Positions 9,940-21,614 of a stretch of DNA of 64,000 bases are shown piece by piece. Position 1 is the first letter of the stretch; the number at the start of each line of letters is the position of its first letter. Source of the stretch: Adenophora triphylla var. japonica (lineage: Eukaryota > Streptophyta > Magnoliopsida > Asterales > Campanulaceae); contig JAFEMH010000342.1 of the NCBI GenBank assembly GCA_022495995.1, positions 124,001 through 188,000 of the forward strand. The letters run 5' to 3'. The notes beneath the pieces are model-generated. The model searched no databases. It was not told the origin of the DNA and saw only the letters and a program-made list of their open reading frames with translations. The position numbers and the translations under genes were made by a program.

Positions 9940-10473
9940 CTATTCTTCGAGCCCAATTGAAGCTTTGCACAGCTTCAATTTATTAAGATTCACAACATTT
10001 GTCAACATGTCAGCTGGATTTTCTGATCCCAATATCTTCTCTAGCCCCAAGATCTTCTCCTCCAAGAGATGTCTGATGTAGTGAAACCTCAGTTCAATGT
10101 GCTTCGTCCTCGAATGAAACGCCGGATTTCTTGCCAAATGTATTGCACTCTGACTGTCGCTGTAGAGAACGTTACCACTTCGCGTTTTCCCAAGTTCACC
10201 CAAGAAGTTACTGCGGCCCATACCATCTCTTTACTCGCCTCTGTCACTGCCACATATTCTGCTTCAGCCGATCAGCGCCACGATCTTTTGCAATTTAGAA
10301 GCCCAGGAGATAGCTGTACCACCCAATGTAAACACATAACCCGTAGTACTTCTCCTCTTATCAAGATCACTTGATGCCAAGTCCGCATCAACATAACCCG
10401 CTAACACCACTTCCTTGCTCGAGAAACACAGAGCCTTACCAAAGTACCATTCTTCAAATAACGTAGGATCCAC
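9940..10473 (-). pseudogene. copia RNase H domain, frameshifted
   Basis: Two overlapping frames together give an RNase H. First [35 protein letters not shown] and KLQKIVAL, then NVLYSDSQSAIHLARNPAF, RTKHIELRFHYIR and NPADMLTNVV. The SAEAEY part falls in a third frame near 10265. The acidic residues of the active site (D in VDAD, D in SDSQ) are readable, but at least two small frame breaks and the one at about 10475 stop a continuous product. It would normally remove RNA from the RNA/DNA hybrid. Confidence 0.85.
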
Positions 10474-12050
10474 TTAACCGCTTCCCAATGTTGCTTTCCT
10501 GGATTGCCCATGAACCGGCTGACTACTCCCACCGCATGTGCAATGTCCGGCCTTGTACACACCATTGCATACATGAGACTCCCCACAGCTGAAGCATATG
10601 GAGTTCTCTCCATCTTGTCACGCTCCTCCTTGTCCCTAGGCGAGTCTTTCTCGGATAGCTTGAAGTGCAAACCCAATGGCGTCCCTGTTGGCTTCGCCTC
10701 TTCCATACAAAACCTTGCCAAGACCTTCTCAACATATTCTGCTTGTGAAAGAACCAACTTGCCCGACTCCCTATCCCGATCAATCCGCATGCCCAAGATT
10801 TTCCTTGCCTCTCCCAAATCCTTCATCTCGAACCGTTCTGACAACTGAGTCTTCAACCTGTTTACCTCTCTACTGCTAGAGCCCGCTATCAACATGTCGT
10901 CCACATATAACAGCAAGATAATATACCCATTGTCCGTGTTCTTGAAGTAGCAACAATGATCCGCCTCACATCTGATAAAATCAATGTCATGCATGAATCC
11001 ATCAAATTTCCTGTACCACTGCCTAGGAGCTTGTTTAAGGCCATACAAGCTCTTAGTCAATCTGCAAACTAGCTCCCCGCTACCCTTAGACAAGTAACCC
11101 TCTGGCTGTACCATGTAAATATCTTCCTCCAAGTCCCCATGAAGAAAAGTTGTCTTCACATCCATCTGTTCGAGCAACAAGTTGTCCGCCACTACTATCC
11201 CCATAACCATTCTGATAGTGGTCATCTTCACAACCGGAGTGAATACCTCGGTGTAGTCAATACCGTACTTTTGCTGAAACCCTTTTACAACCAGTCTTGC
11301 CTTATAACGCTTGCTACCATCTGCTTCCTCCTTGATCCTGTAAACCCACTTATTATGCAGTGCCTTCTTCCCCTTAGGTAGTTTAGTCAACTCCCAAGTT
11401 TTGTTGGCCTTCAATGAGTCCATCTCATCTTCCATCGCAACTTTCCACTTGTTACAAAGTGCGCTACGAACAACCTCCGCATAACATTCCGGTTCCCCAT
11501 TATCTGTCAATAGCAAATAATAATTGGATGGAGTATACCTGTCAGGCGATCCACGCAACCTGCTGGATCTACGCAGCGGAATATCCGGTTTCGGAGTACG
11601 TGGTTCATCTTCAGTGACCTCCTGACCATGGTCATCATGAACCGTTCTGCTCCCACCCGAGTTAGGAATATCCACCTCTACAATCTCCGGTTCCGAACTA
11701 GTGTCATCAGATGCTCCCTTTCTGTCCTTGTACAATACCTGTTCATTGAATACCACATCTTGACTACGAATAACCCTATGATTTTGGTCATCCCAAAGCT
11801 TATACCCGAAGTCATCCCCGCCATACCCAATAAATGTACACTTAACAGATTTAGCATCTAATTTAGTTCTCTCAGCAGAATCAACATGAACATAAGAAAC
11901 GCAGCCAAATATGCGAAGAAAGGACAGATTTACCTGCTTGCCACTCCATGCTTCCTCTGGAATTCCATTCCCCAATGGTACCGATGGTCCCCGATTGATC
12001 AAGAAAGCTGTCGTGTCAATCGCATATGCCCGAACGTCTTCTAAGTCCAC
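10401..12050 (-). CDS. copia pol: integrase C-terminus and reverse transcriptase (partly open)
   Basis: A 549-residue open stretch. The start is the end of integrase ([35 protein letters not shown]), then a linker with RRSSRLRG, then [82 protein letters not shown] and the active site [12 protein letters not shown]. It ends in the connection region near [10 protein letters not shown], where a frame break precedes RNase H. One unusual residue is T in DVKTTFLHG, where most copies have A. The rest of pol is in other frames, so this is a decayed polyprotein despite its length. Confidence 0.9.
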   Translation of the reverse strand: MDLEDVRAYAIDTTAFLINRGPSVPLGNGIPEEAWSGKQVNLSFLRIFGCVSYVHVDSAERTKLDAKSVKCTFIGYGGDDFGYKLWDDQNHRVIRSQDVVFNEQVLYKDRKGASDDTSSEPEIVEVDIPNSGGSRTVHDDHGQEVTEDEPRTPKPDIPLRRSSRLRGSPDRYTPSNYYLLLTDNGEPECYAEVVRSALCNKWKVAMEDEMDSLKANKTWELTKLPKGKKALHNKWVYRIKEEADGSKRYKARLVVKGFQQKYGIDYTEVFTPVVKMTTIRMVMGIVVADNLLLEQMDVKTTFLHGDLEEDIYMVQPEGYLSKGSGELVCRLTKSLYGLKQAPRQWYRKFDGFMHDIDFIRCEADHCCYFKNTDNGYIILLLYVDDMLIAGSSSREVNRLKTQLSERFEMKDLGEARKILGMRIDRDRESGKLVLSQAEYVEKVLARFCMEEAKPTGTPLGLHFKLSEKDSPRDKEERDKMERTPYASAVGSLMYAMVCTRPDIAHAVGVVSRFMGNPGKQHWEAVKWILRYLKNGTLVRLCVSRARKWC

Positions 12051-12540
12051 ACTTCAATCTCATACTTCTAGCCCGCTCATTCAATGTTCTGTTCATCCTT
12101 TCTGCTACCCCATTGAGTTGTGGTGTCCGCTTTGGAGTCTTCTCCATACGAATCCCATTCGCAGCACAGTATTCCCTAAACTCACCAAGCTCATACTCCC
12201 TACCATTGTCTGATCTCAAGCACTTAAGCTTAAGTCCCGTCCGATTCTCCACCAAGGCCCTCCACTTCTTGAACACCTCGAAAGCCTCATCTTTCCCCTT
12301 CAAGAAATAGACCCAAACCTTCCTTGTAGAATCATCAATGAAAGTCATGTAATATGACGCACCACCCAGAGATGTAACCGGAGATGGCCCCCACAAATCC
12401 GTGTGAACCAATTCCAACTTTGCTTCCCTCAAACCCCTACCTGTCCTCGAGAAATTATTTCTCCCTTGTTTGCCAAACATACAATCCTCGCAGATCCCCA
12501 CGTTGATCGTCTTCAAACCCGTAGTAGTTCCTTTGAACAA
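12016..12540 (-). pseudogene. copia integrase core, separate frame
   Basis: Readable integrase core with all three catalytic acidic residues: D in HTDLWGPS, D in LRSDNGREY and E in NGVAERMNRT. The preceding zinc-binding part is represented by CEDCMFGKQ, its upstream HMSETGMEVL in another frame near 12545-12570. The frame overlaps the following RT frame by about 35 bp and ends after MRLKCGL, so a frameshift separates them. It would insert the cDNA into the chromosome if a full protein were made. Confidence 0.85.
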
Positions 12541-12558
12541 AGCACCTCCATCCCCGTC

Positions 12559-12977
12559 TCACTCATGTGACCCAATCGACAAAGGCCACAAATCCGTATC
12601 ACCCTCGACCGGCCGCCACCGCGATATCGTCCTTGGTGTTATTCGCCAAATACAAAGTCCCCTCCTTATTACCCCGAGCGATCTCACAATCCTCCTTGGT
12701 AATAACCCGCTTCTGCAGCCGAATGTCACCTTGTAACCTTCGTCGTCCAACCGCCCAACCGAAAGTAGGTTCTTTTTCAAACTCGGAATGTGTCCGACCC
12801 CGTTCGGATGTAGGACCTTCCCGTCGATGCTCCTATTCCCGACATCCCCTTCCCCTTGATTTCCAAAGGCTCGCCATCCGCCGAGATAGACCTTCCCGAA
12901 ATCACCTGAAGTGTAGTTTTCCATCTCTTCCTTATGCCCGCAAGAGTGGAATGATGCCCCGAATCCAAAGCACCCAT
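12559..12977 (-). pseudogene. copia protease and pre-integrase region, frameshifted
   Basis: The catalytic D-S-G of the aspartic protease is seen in MGALDSG (near 12977), directly followed by a frame break. The text continues in other frames as ADGEPLEIKGKG, VLHPNGVGHIPSLKKNLLSV and GRLDDEGYKVTFG, typical of copia elements after the protease. At least three frame changes occur in 420 bp. Confidence 0.8.
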
Positions 12978-13019
12978 GATTCTAGTGCACTACTAACACT
13001 CGTAACCAAGCACATCATC

Positions 13020-13827
13020 ACCTTCGATCGCCACATTCACCTCGATTGCCCTTACGATTTGGACAATCCCTCTTGAAGTGTCCCAATTCCTTACAATAAT
13101 AGCACCGAATGTATCCCTTCGCAACCTTCGGTTTGTCCTTGGTCTCATCGGCTTTGCCCTTTCCACTCACCGCGTTCTCCCTTGATTCGGTCCTCCCTTG
13201 TTTGCTAGTACCCGGCTTCCCTACTAGTAGTAGCTAAAGCCGCTCCCGAAGTACTTGATGTCCCCAACTTCTTCATGCGATTTTCCTCACCTAAAAGAAA
13301 GTCTTTAACATCATCATATTTCAATTTTTCTTACCCGCCGAAGCGTTGATTGCAGCCACCGTTCCGCTCCAACTTGCCGGTAAAGAAGCTAGCAACAAGC
13401 ATGCATGAACCTCATCATCGAACTTGATCTCCACCGCCGTCAATGAATCTATGACATCCATAAACTCATCGATGTGCTTAGCCAAGGATCCTCCTCTCAC
13501 ATCTTAAGACTACCCATCTTGCGTATCAAATCAACCTTATTTGCGGCAGACGGAGTTTCAAATCTCTCAATAAGATAATCCAATAGCTCCTTCGTGGTTG
13601 TCGCCTTCCCGGTAGTCTTCGCAATCCACTTTGACAAAGTAGATCCGACTCACCCCTGTGGCTTTCCGATCCATGAGTTCCCATTCCTCCCGACTTACAT
13701 CTTCCGGTTTGACACCCTTCGCAGGCTTGTAGAGATCCTTGTTGTACAAGAGATCCTCAATCTGCATCCTCCAATATTCGTAGTCAGACCCATCGAATTT
13801 CTCAACCGCCTGTTTGTCCTTGCCCAT
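13020..13827 (-). pseudogene. copia gag with CCHC zinc knuckle, frameshifted
   Basis: Start MGKDKQAVEKFDGSDYEYW at 13827 lies about 57 bp inside the primer site and fits Tork gag. It runs open to 13567 with WRMQIEDLLYNKDLY, then shifts frame; later pieces include ERFETPSAANKVDLIRKM and KHIDEFMDVIDSLTAVE. A zinc knuckle CYYCKELGHFKRDC (CX2CX4HX4C) is readable near 13060-13105. Gag forms the virus-like particle and binds element RNA. Confidence 0.85.
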
Positions 13828-13869
13828 TCTTGATTGCTTGGAACAACTCCCTTGATCTTGGAACCAAAA

Positions 13870-13883
13870 GCTCTGATACCAGT
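13870..13883 (-). other. Primer-binding site for initiator tRNA-Met
   Basis: Minus strand reads ACTGGTATCAGAGC directly inside the right-hand (5') LTR. TGGTATCAGAGC is the classic match to the 3' end of plant initiator tRNA-Met. Confidence 0.9.
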
Positions 13884-14419
13884 TGTTGTGAATATAGCCC
13901 TCCACAACCAAGCAAACCACAAGAATAATAATCGCACACAAACAAAGCAACAGAAAATCAAAAGCACAGAAAAGACAAGAGAAATTGTTTACCCAGTTCA
14001 CCAATTTGATTGGCTACGTCTGGGGCACTACCAAGCCAGGATCTTGCACTATGTATGTAGAATTTGTGTTACAACTGAATTGGAGGCGGAACATTGATTA
14101 TATATGACCTAGGGATTAAACCAAAACCTAATCAAACAAGGAAACCGTGATCGTGAAAAACGGGCCGAGCGCGGCCGCCCTCACCCCGAGCGCGGTCGCG
14201 CAACCCTCCAGAAACTCTAACGCCTTTGTAAAATCCCCCAGCGCGGTCGCCCTCACTGTCCAGCGCGGTCGCCCTCGAAGAATTCCACCTGAGCATCAGT
14301 CTCTGTCCAAGAGCGCGGTCGCGCACACCACCTGCGCGGCCGCTCTTGTTTCCAGCAACCCCTGACGAGTTTTTTCCCCTTGCTTCGATGTCTAGCCCGG
14401 TTGATCCTCTATCCCAACA
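13884..14419 (-). repeat. 5' LTR of the copia element
   Basis: 536 bp, nearly identical to the left LTR, with TATATA at 14099-14104 and the same GCG-GY-CGC dyads at 14167-14345. One small block differs (AACTCATGTGACTGC on the left, a shorter form here). Confidence 0.95.
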
Positions 14420-14424
14420 AATAA

Positions 14425-15048
14425 AAGATGTAATTTATTTTTACTCTCTTCAACAAAATGTAACACACCTCCAGCCTCCTACTACTATAAGATTGAACTC
14501 ATGTTAGAAAAAAATATAATTCATCGACTGTGAAAATCTGACTGTTTTGATGTAGAGACAGCAAAAATTCTGAATCACGGATCCATGGTCAATGGGGTCC
14601 AATGGTTAGGTACAGAGAATGTAAGACTAAAGTGTGCTTACAAAAGGCTAGTGTAGTGCATTACTCCACTCCATTATGAGCAGTCGAACTCTTGTACTTA
14701 GACATCATAATATATCATGAAAAAGTCACAATCGATGAGTTTATTCATGTAAAAAGCAAATATTAATCCCTACCACGATTTCCAGTTGTTGTTGTCACAT
14801 GTCGATTTTCGTCGATTGAAAAAGTGCGTCTAGAACTGCATTCTAATGTGTTTTTTTTTTCTCTATTACAAAATAAATATCTTTATTTTAGAAAACTAAA
14901 CATTATTTTGGAATGGAATGATTATTAATAATTTGTTGGGAAAATATTTAATTTAATTGGGATTGTTATGCCTTGGCCTTCCGGTAATAATAAAAGTAAG
15001 ATAAGATATGAAGACTCCCTCAAAAAAATTATTCCCCTATGACTTCTG
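14425..15048. other. Non-coding region
   Basis: AT-rich; no gene, RNA or full element recognised between the copia element and the solo LTR. Confidence 0.6.
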
Positions 15049-15677
15049 GGTTATGTTAGGATTTTGGTCCCAACCACAATTTCTAGGTTGATAAAGATGC
15101 AAGCACAAAATAACAATAATAGCAAGAACAAAATTAATACGAAACAAAATTGAAAAACAATGAACACAAGAGATTTACGTGGTTCACCAACTTGGCTACG
15201 TCCACGGGCGACGGATAATCAATCCACTATAATCAAGAAGAGTACAAGGAGAATCAAGGTGAAAACCTTTCACACAATCTCACAATCTCTCACAATAGTA
15301 AATAAACTAAGCTTTTTTCTCTCTCTCTCTCAATATCACGGCACAAGGAGGCACAATGACTAAAAGGAGTATATATATGGCTAGGGCAAAACACAGCAAA
15401 CGGCAGCACAAACAAAGCCCAGCCCGTCACTTGAAGACGCGAGGCGCCCGCCTCAATACCACCAGGCGCCCGCCTGGTACAAGCACCAACTGAAGCCATC
15501 ATTCGATAGCCGAGGCGCACGCCAGAGACCAGGCCATGCGGCCGCCTCAAGGCCAGCAGCCAGGCCACCCTTCTCGGCCATCCAAGCGCCCGCCTTGCAC
15601 CAGGTGGGGCGCCCGCCTCGGTTCAGTGCCAGCCATCCTCCTTTGTCAACAAATTGAGAGTCACACCCAACAGGTTA
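15049..15677 (-). mobile_element. Solo copia LTR with target duplication GGTTA
   Basis: A 619-bp unit (15054-15672) starts TGTTAGGATTTTGG and ends CACACCCAACA, with GGTTA at 15049-15053 and 15673-15677. It contains TTTACGTGGTTCACCAACTT, a block shared in style with the copia LTR at 9290, so it probably reads right to left. TATATATA lies at 15370-15377. No internal region remains, so it is the product of LTR-LTR recombination. Different family from the neighbouring copia element. Confidence 0.9.
15441..15617. promoter_or_regulatory. Six GGCG-NN-CGCC dyads in the solo LTR
   Basis: GAGGCGCCCGCCTC (15441-15454), CCAGGCGCCCGCCTGG (15462-15477), GAGGCGCACGCC (15512), TGCGGCCGCC (15537), AAGCGCCCGCCTT (15584) and GGCGCCCGCC (15608). 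They lie 64-250 bp upstream of the TATA box in the inferred reading direction. Same layout as the copia LTR, with different arm sequence. Confidence 0.6.
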
Positions 15678-16929
15678 TTATATTGTGGTGACAAAGATAT
15701 AGGAATGCTTTAATCATCATGCGAGTTGAATATTTGGATAAGGTAATCAGCAAGAAAGAGCACACAATTTATGGGTGTGGGGTTGGGTACCTTGCAATAA
15801 TCTTCGGGTGTGAGAATTAATACATTATATAAAAGAAAAAACTGTATATGAGAAAGATAATCTCGTAGACACAGCATACCATTCACCTGGAAAGAAGGTT
15901 TATTTATAGAAAATGTAAACTGTATAAGGATGTGTATAAATGTATAAGAGGAAGTCCAGGTCTCTTCAAACGATTTCTTCTTGTTGTCACAAATCGATTT
16001 TCATCAATAGCTTTGTCAAAAACTGCAAACAGTATTTGTGTTTATTAATAAAATTTTGTTGTCAAACTATTTATGGTAATTGGGATTCTTATGCCTAGTA
16101 TAATTAAGATAAGATATTTAAAACCATCAATTATTTGAGTTGAACCCACAAATCAAGATGATCAATCCTTGTCACATTGTTGATGATAATATATGAACTC
16201 ATAATCAAAGCATTCAAAAAAAAAATAAAAAAATTACATGTGCTTAATCTAATCAGTTAATTATTCTATCTATCAATTATTTAAGTACTATTTGGTGGTC
16301 CTTTGATAATTGTTACTAATAGTGGGTATGTGGACTTGAAATTGAAAGTTTCCTTATATGGATCTCTATAATTCATGATTCATTTTTCATGGTTCAAATC
16401 TTGGTTACCACTTTGTTTATTACCTTCTTACAAGTGATTCAAAAATTTATATGTTTGAATAATCTCATTTTACATACATGGATGATTGATATATTGCTTA
16501 GGTGGAGGGTGGAGAAGGCCTCCTCCCGGTGGCGCTCGCTTCTACCTCAATTAGGCGAAATGGATCGGTTAAACATTTCATTAGGGAGCCTGTTTCTTTC
16601 CATTGGAATTATATCTCTAGTTACCTCATTCTGTCAAAACTTTCTAAGCAAGATTTGGTCGACGAGTTTTTTTTCAGGATTTGTGCACTGCAAGTAATAT
16701 AGCAGGGCAGGATTTTTATGCTATCTTGATCTAGTAGACCGAAGGTAAGGAAGAGCAACAAACGAAGAAAAGGCTATCGTAGTTCCTCCATATTTCTAAT
16801 TCTATTTACTTTTAGGTGTAATATTAAATTTTTGTTTGACATAGATTAATTAATTATGTCTTTTTTTCTTGAAAAAAATAATGCATTACTTGTATTAATA
16901 AAATGTAACTAAATGACGCTCAACAGCAA
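15678..16929. other. Non-coding AT-rich region
   Basis: Short open frames occur (for example a ~100-residue plus-strand frame at 16389-16697), but none shows recognisable motifs or coding character. No complete mobile element seen. Confidence 0.5.
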
Positions 16930-17298
16930 TCAGAAGCTCATCCAAACGATTAGAAACTCTACACGTATAATCGTCGACAAACTATCTGCCACAATAAAAG
17001 AGCCCAGCACATATCGAGTAGTGATGTACAACCATACACCAAATCTCCAGGAACTTATCTTACGACGAATGACATGTGATGCACAAATGTTTTTCCAAAC
17101 AAAACTCGGACACGACCCAATAATGGACTTCAGAATCAGAAAACCTTCACATGGGAAGAATTTGACTTTGAAGACATGACAAATTAGCATATTTGGGTAT
17201 GCAATAAATATCCAACTAAGCGTCTCAAACATTGTAATGCACAAAGGCTCCCAACATATTGGGAAGAAGGCAAACGCGCTCGATAAAGGAGAGAACAT
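16930..17298 (-). pseudogene. LINE (L1-type) ORF2 C-terminal remnant
   Basis: A 122-residue minus-strand frame carries ICHVFKVKFFPCEGFL, then GSCPSFVWKNICASHVI, then SSWRFG. This matches the order of the region after the RT in plant LINE ORF2 (ARVxKAKYFP, SPSFVWRSI, RWRxG). The region upstream is in another frame or missing, and RT itself is absent. A dead fragment; assignment by motif order only. Confidence 0.55.
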
Positions 17299-17301
17299 AT
17301 A

Positions 17302-17551
17302 CTCCCTCTGTCTCGAAAAGTCTGTCTCATTTTGACTTTTATGGTAATCTCAATTGAGTTTTACCATAATTTTACAAAATTCTAGATATTCTTGTGCAAT
17401 TTTAAATTTATTGATAGTATTTATAATGGTGAAATAGTAACAATTTTTAAAATTGAATAGAATATGTAGATTTTCATAAAAATATGTTCAAAATTCGATT
17501 GAGTTGATCATGAAAATTAAAGTGAGATAATTTTTTCGAAACAGAGGGAGT
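17302..17551. mobile_element. Stowaway-type MITE
   Basis: CTCCCTCTGTCTCGAAAAG faces TTTTTTCGAAACAGAGGGAG; TA on both sides (17300-17301, 17552-17553). 250 bp. Confidence 0.9.
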
Positions 17552-17553
17552 AT

Positions 17554-18239
17554 AATATAACAAGAAGTAAGAAAAAAATATTAAGATATGAAAGATATGG
17601 ATATCAAATTATTTTTGTAGCGAACATACAAGTGATTGACCATTGTAGAAACTTGAAATTGCAATGGACAAATCTCTAATCCATGAAAATTGCTGGTCGC
17701 ATCAATCAATTTATTTATTAAAAATTTACAAAATAATAAAGTAAATATGATAAGATCATTAAACAATTGTTTATAATCTCAAAATTGAGATTACATACAA
17801 TTATTAAAGATTAATCGTTAAAATCAAGCGAAAAAACAATAATGAGAAAGAACAGGAGGAAGACAGGGAGCAGAGTGAGAATTGGTTTCCAAAACCGTAT
17901 ATTAGTTTTTAGGCGCAATTACCAAATGGTGCATGAGCTTAATGAATTCGACCACCTAGTACACACAATTTGGGAATTAATCACCAGGTCCTTTCATTGT
18001 AGATGGACACGGGTGTCCCTAGCAAATTTGAAGGAAATTGCAGTCATGTCACTCCTTCTAATGACGTGGACGCGCGAGGGAGGTTCCTTCCAGCTCATTT
18101 CTCCTGTTTCTCTCTCCCCTTTCTCTCTTTCTTTTTCCCCCAAAAACTTTAAAATCAAATATCTTTAGATCCCTAATTAAGTCCAAAAAAAATAATTGAA
18201 CCACCGTTGTGTTTGTATCGTCAATACGAATCAAACTAT
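17554..18239. other. Non-coding region
   Basis: A 108-residue frame at 17842-18168 has no recognisable domain and a low-complexity C-terminus, so I do not call it a gene. The text ATGGTGCATGAGC near 17926 resembles ends of some DNA transposons, but no partner end was verified. Confidence 0.4.
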
Positions 18240-18905
18240 TATCATCAACATATAATTTGAAACAACTTTGAGAAGTTCACAATTGTTTCATGTTCACAAT
18301 TAATTTTTAGAAGCTTACAGTTGTTTTTCACAGTTTTTTCTAATAACAAATAAGAGAAGTTCACAGTTGTTCTAGCAAATTGCATGATTTCTACATGAAA
18401 ATGGCTACCATTTACTTAATTCACAGTTGTTTTTAATTAAGTTCACAATTATTTTTAGTGTTTTATGGCCTCTATTTTTGCAATTTTATAAGATTATTTG
18501 ACATATTTATTGAGTTCACAACTGTTTTTGTTAAGTTCACAGTTGTTTTAGTTAAGTTCACAATTGTTTTATACCTTTTAAGACTTATATTTTTACTATT
18601 TTATGAGATTATTTGGCATATTTGTTAAGTTCACAATTATTTTCAGTTAAGTTCACAGTTGTTTTAAGTCTTTTATAGCTTCTATTTTTGCAATTTTATG
18701 AAATTATTTGACATATTTTTTAATTTACAATTGTTTTTAGTTAAATTCACAGCTATTTTAGTTAAGTTGACATTTGTTTTTAGTCTTTTATAGCATCTAT
18801 TTTTGTTATTTTATGAGATTGTCTGACATAATTTGTTAATTTACAGTTGTTTTTAGTTAAATTCACAGTTATTTTAGTTAAATTCACAATTATTTTTAGT
18901 CTTTT
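18240..18905. repeat. Higher-order minisatellite of GTTCACAGTTGTTTT words
   Basis: TTAAGTTCACAATTGTTTTT variants recur in twos and threes, separated by CTATTTTTGCAATTTTATGA and ATTATTTGACATATTT. This gives a higher-order unit of roughly 125 bp, about four copies. No coding potential. Confidence 0.8.
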
Positions 18906-20340
18906 TTTACCAACTTTTTTGTAACCATATTTTGGGCCCCTAGTATTATCTAGTAATTAAAGTAAACTTTGTTAACACACTAAAAAACGAATCAAATACA
19001 TGTACATTTATCCCCGTAGATAATACTAAGTGTTACTTTGTTGACTTTCAGAAGGACACCAATAAATATATGTTGAGAAATAAAAAGAGTAATTATACTT
19101 TGCTTGTAAATAATTTATTAAGCGAGCAAAGAAACCATAACATAAAATTCATTTTCAATAAAATGTTACTCATTAAATTATAAATTTTCTATGTTTCAAC
19201 TATAATGAAAGTGAAACATATATCTAATCTGTAATAGAAGCCTATTATATCATATCTGAATTCAAGAATAAGACAAAAGGGGACACAACCTCCTTCATCC
19301 ACTTCACATCCAAATTAAAACACAAAATACAGACTCCACTCTTCATTCTTCTTTTGTTTATTCAATACAAACTCCGACATAGCAGGTCCCGACTTGGTGA
19401 TAAGCTCGTAATTTAGTAAACATCATCATTAAAATAAAAATAATTGAGTTCCTACAAGATTTGCAACTTAAATAGTAACAACTGAAATCCATAACATTGA
19501 TTATTTTTTTTATAGTTAGAAAACATTAAAGTCAAAGACAACTAAAAGAATGGCAATGGATTCGTAAATTGAATCAAACCAATATAATTAGATAAATTAA
19601 GAAATGTTAATGAACTTTTTGCTAGATGAACGGGGCTGAAATTAACCGATGGCCAGGAGTTGTCAATCAGGGAGGAAGCGCCGCCATTTTTGCAGATCTG
19701 GCTGGTAATAATGGTGAACTATATATATCAGCGGCTAGGATGACATTAGTCGCCGGATTTGGACGAAAAGAGAGAGGGGGAGTCGTCGGAGGGGTAGGGG
19801 TCGCCGGAGGTGAGAGAATGAGTCATCTGAGGTAATTGTAGAGAGACAGAGAAATGGCGTGTGTGTGTGCAGCATTGTGTGTCGAATGAGAGCGTAGAGA
19901 AGGAGAGCGTGTCATTGAACAAGAGAAGGACTTATTGAAATTTGGTTTATAATATTGGATTAGGTGGTTAAATCTCAAATTCCACTATACTTATTGATAA
20001 ATTCTCTTAGGGGGAACCGGCGATAATTTCCCCGATTTTTACAAGTTGATTCTTGCACCATTATGTCATTTATTACCGAGTATATTCAAATTAATGTGGA
20101 TTTTAAACAACGTTCGATCTTTATTTTTCCTTTATTTCAATTTTTTTTGTTATGCGAGTTTTCTTGAAATTTTATAATTGACAATCCCAAATTAAGCCCA
20201 TTTACTGTATGCATATTGTATGCATATTGGGCTAACTTTATGTGAGAAAAGATCAACCTTTTGGGCCTAATCTAGGCTTGCAAAAGATTCTTCGGACCTA
20301 GTTTGAACCAAGTTGGTTCCAAATCATTGATTAGGCGGTT
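18906..20340. other. Non-coding region with a G-rich island
   Basis: 19626-19850 is G-rich (GGGGGAGTCGTCGGAGGGGT) with a 69-residue frame lacking recognisable motifs, in an otherwise AT-rich stretch. It may be a captured gene scrap inside a decayed transposon, but I found no borders. Confidence 0.4.
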
Positions 20341-20770
20341 AAGAATTAAAAAAAAATTACGAAGTTTCAAAATATTTTTAGTATTTATTATAATCATAAC
20401 AATTTTTCATTTACTATTTTCTACCTCACTTTATTTTCCCTATTTCACTATTTAAATTCACAACATGTTAATATGATATATTTTTTTTAATTTTCATATA
20501 AAATTTTAAAATTATAATTTAAGATGGAATGGAGAGAGTATGTATATTAATACTTAAGGTTGGTCCCGCTTTAACATTTTTAGTTAACATAATTGAAATT
20601 TGACCCTCATTTTATAAAAATCTAATTATATCTTCATAATTTTAAAAATTGTTATTGATTAACAATTAGAAATACTATCAATCAAAAATTCTATATTTGT
20701 ATAGAAATAATTAGATTTTCATAAAATTATAGTTATAGTTCAATTGAGTTTATTAAAAAAAAAATCTGCA
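20341..20770. mobile_element. Decayed MITE remnants
   Basis: AAGATGGAATGGAGAGAGTA near 20521 is a degraded Stowaway-like end. 20585-20760 repeats interior words of the MITEs at 3930 and 17302 (TTTTATAAAAATCTAATTAT and its inverse). No clean borders. Confidence 0.4.
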
Positions 20771-21241
20771 AAGAACCAGGAAAGGGGGATTTTTTTTCTC
20801 AATTTTTTTTTTGAAAATATAATTCCCAAAATAACAACCCTTCCAAACTATTTGTCAAAATGTCCATTTTTTTGAAACTCGCTAAATGTTATATCGAGTT
20901 TGATCTTTGTACGTTGAAACTCGCCAAATGGAATGGCGAGTTTATTTATTTTTTTCTCCAGACAATTTATCATGTATTAAAAAAGTATTTATTAAATTAT
21001 AAAATCGTTAAATGAAATGGCGAGTTTATTCGAATTTTGTTTTTTCAGATAAGATAAATTTGGAAATAGATTCTTTCAATCCCTAAACCAATTGTTGAGA
21101 ATAGAGAGAAAGGGAGAAGAGTGGTTTGAAAAATACTTAATTTTTATATCTTTCAACTTCATAATTAGTCAACATTACAAATCAAGTTAAATCTTCAACA
21201 TCTCAATCATTATATATACTTGTGTTTACATATAGAGTTAG

Positions 21242-21243
<2 letters not shown>
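20771..21243. other. Non-coding region with three short dispersed GGCGAGTTT copies
   Basis: Related words AACTCGCTAAATG, AACTCGCCAAATGGAATGGC and CGTTAAATGAAATGGCGAG recur between 20875 and 21035. Otherwise AT-rich, no gene. Confidence 0.4.

Positions 21244-21323
<80 letters not shown>
21244..21323. repeat. (TA)n microsatellite, left
   Basis: About 40 uninterrupted TA units. Confidence 0.95.
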
Positions 21324-21326
<3 letters not shown>

Positions 21327-21612
21327 GGTGCTCAAATGAGAACCGTGAGAATCACTTGTATACACTTGTTTACAGTAGATACTTAACTACTGTATACATA
21401 TACAGTCTACTGTATATATATACAGTAGTTAAGTATCTACTGTATACAAGTGTGTAACTACACGTATACACTTGTATACTGTAGCTAAGTATCTACTGTA
21501 TATGTATACAGTCTATTGTATATGTATACAGTAGCTAAATATCTACTGTATACAAGTGTATACAAGTGGTTCTCATGGTTCTCATTTTAAACGGTTCTCA
21601 TTGAAGCGTGAC
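21324..21612. mobile_element. Palindromic MITE-like element between two (TA)n tracts
   Basis: The outer parts face each other: ATGAGAACCGTGAGAATCAC on the left, GTGGTTCTCATGGTTCTCAT on the right. Inside, a 34-nt arm at 21363-21396 is the reverse complement of 21419-21452 with one mismatch, and a second related palindrome follows (about 21462-21570). Non-coding. Class unknown; the TA context suggests TA-targeting insertion or expansion, which is inference. Confidence 0.6.
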
Positions 21613-21613
21613 C

Positions 21614-21614
<1 letters not shown>

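Larger units (their letters stand above)
9285..14424 (-). mobile_element. Complete Ty1/copia element, Tork/Tnt1-like, with target duplication AATAA
   Basis: Two LTRs (9290-9830 and 13884-14419) flank about 4.05 kb; AATAA stands on both sides (9285-9289, 14420-14424). Transcription runs right to left. The primer site complementary to initiator tRNA-Met (minus strand TGGTATCAGAGC) abuts the right LTR, and a purine-rich tract GGTGGGAGATT abuts the left LTR. Domain order on the minus strand is gag, zinc knuckle, protease, integrase, RT, RNase H. Motif style and the GGGAGAT-TGTTGGG junction fit the Tork (Tnt1-like) lineage. The LTRs differ at only about ten places by eye, yet the coding region is split among several frames. 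Confidence 0.95.

Noticed and set aside
16389..16702. Two overlapping ~100- and 66-residue open frames
   Set aside because: Hydrophobic chance frames in AT-rich DNA, mutually overlapping, with no motif.
17842..18168. 108-residue plus-strand open frame
   Set aside because: No recognisable domain, low-complexity Ser/Phe/Pro end, no promoter or homology signal.
19626..19835. 69-residue frame in a G-rich island
   Set aside because: Gly/Arg-rich reading from GGGG/GTCGCCGGA text; no domain or splice structure seen.
17912..20080. Possible terminal inverted repeats around ATGGTGCA at both ends, suggesting a 2-kb DNA transposon
   Set aside because: Only about 8-9 bases match and no target duplication was found.
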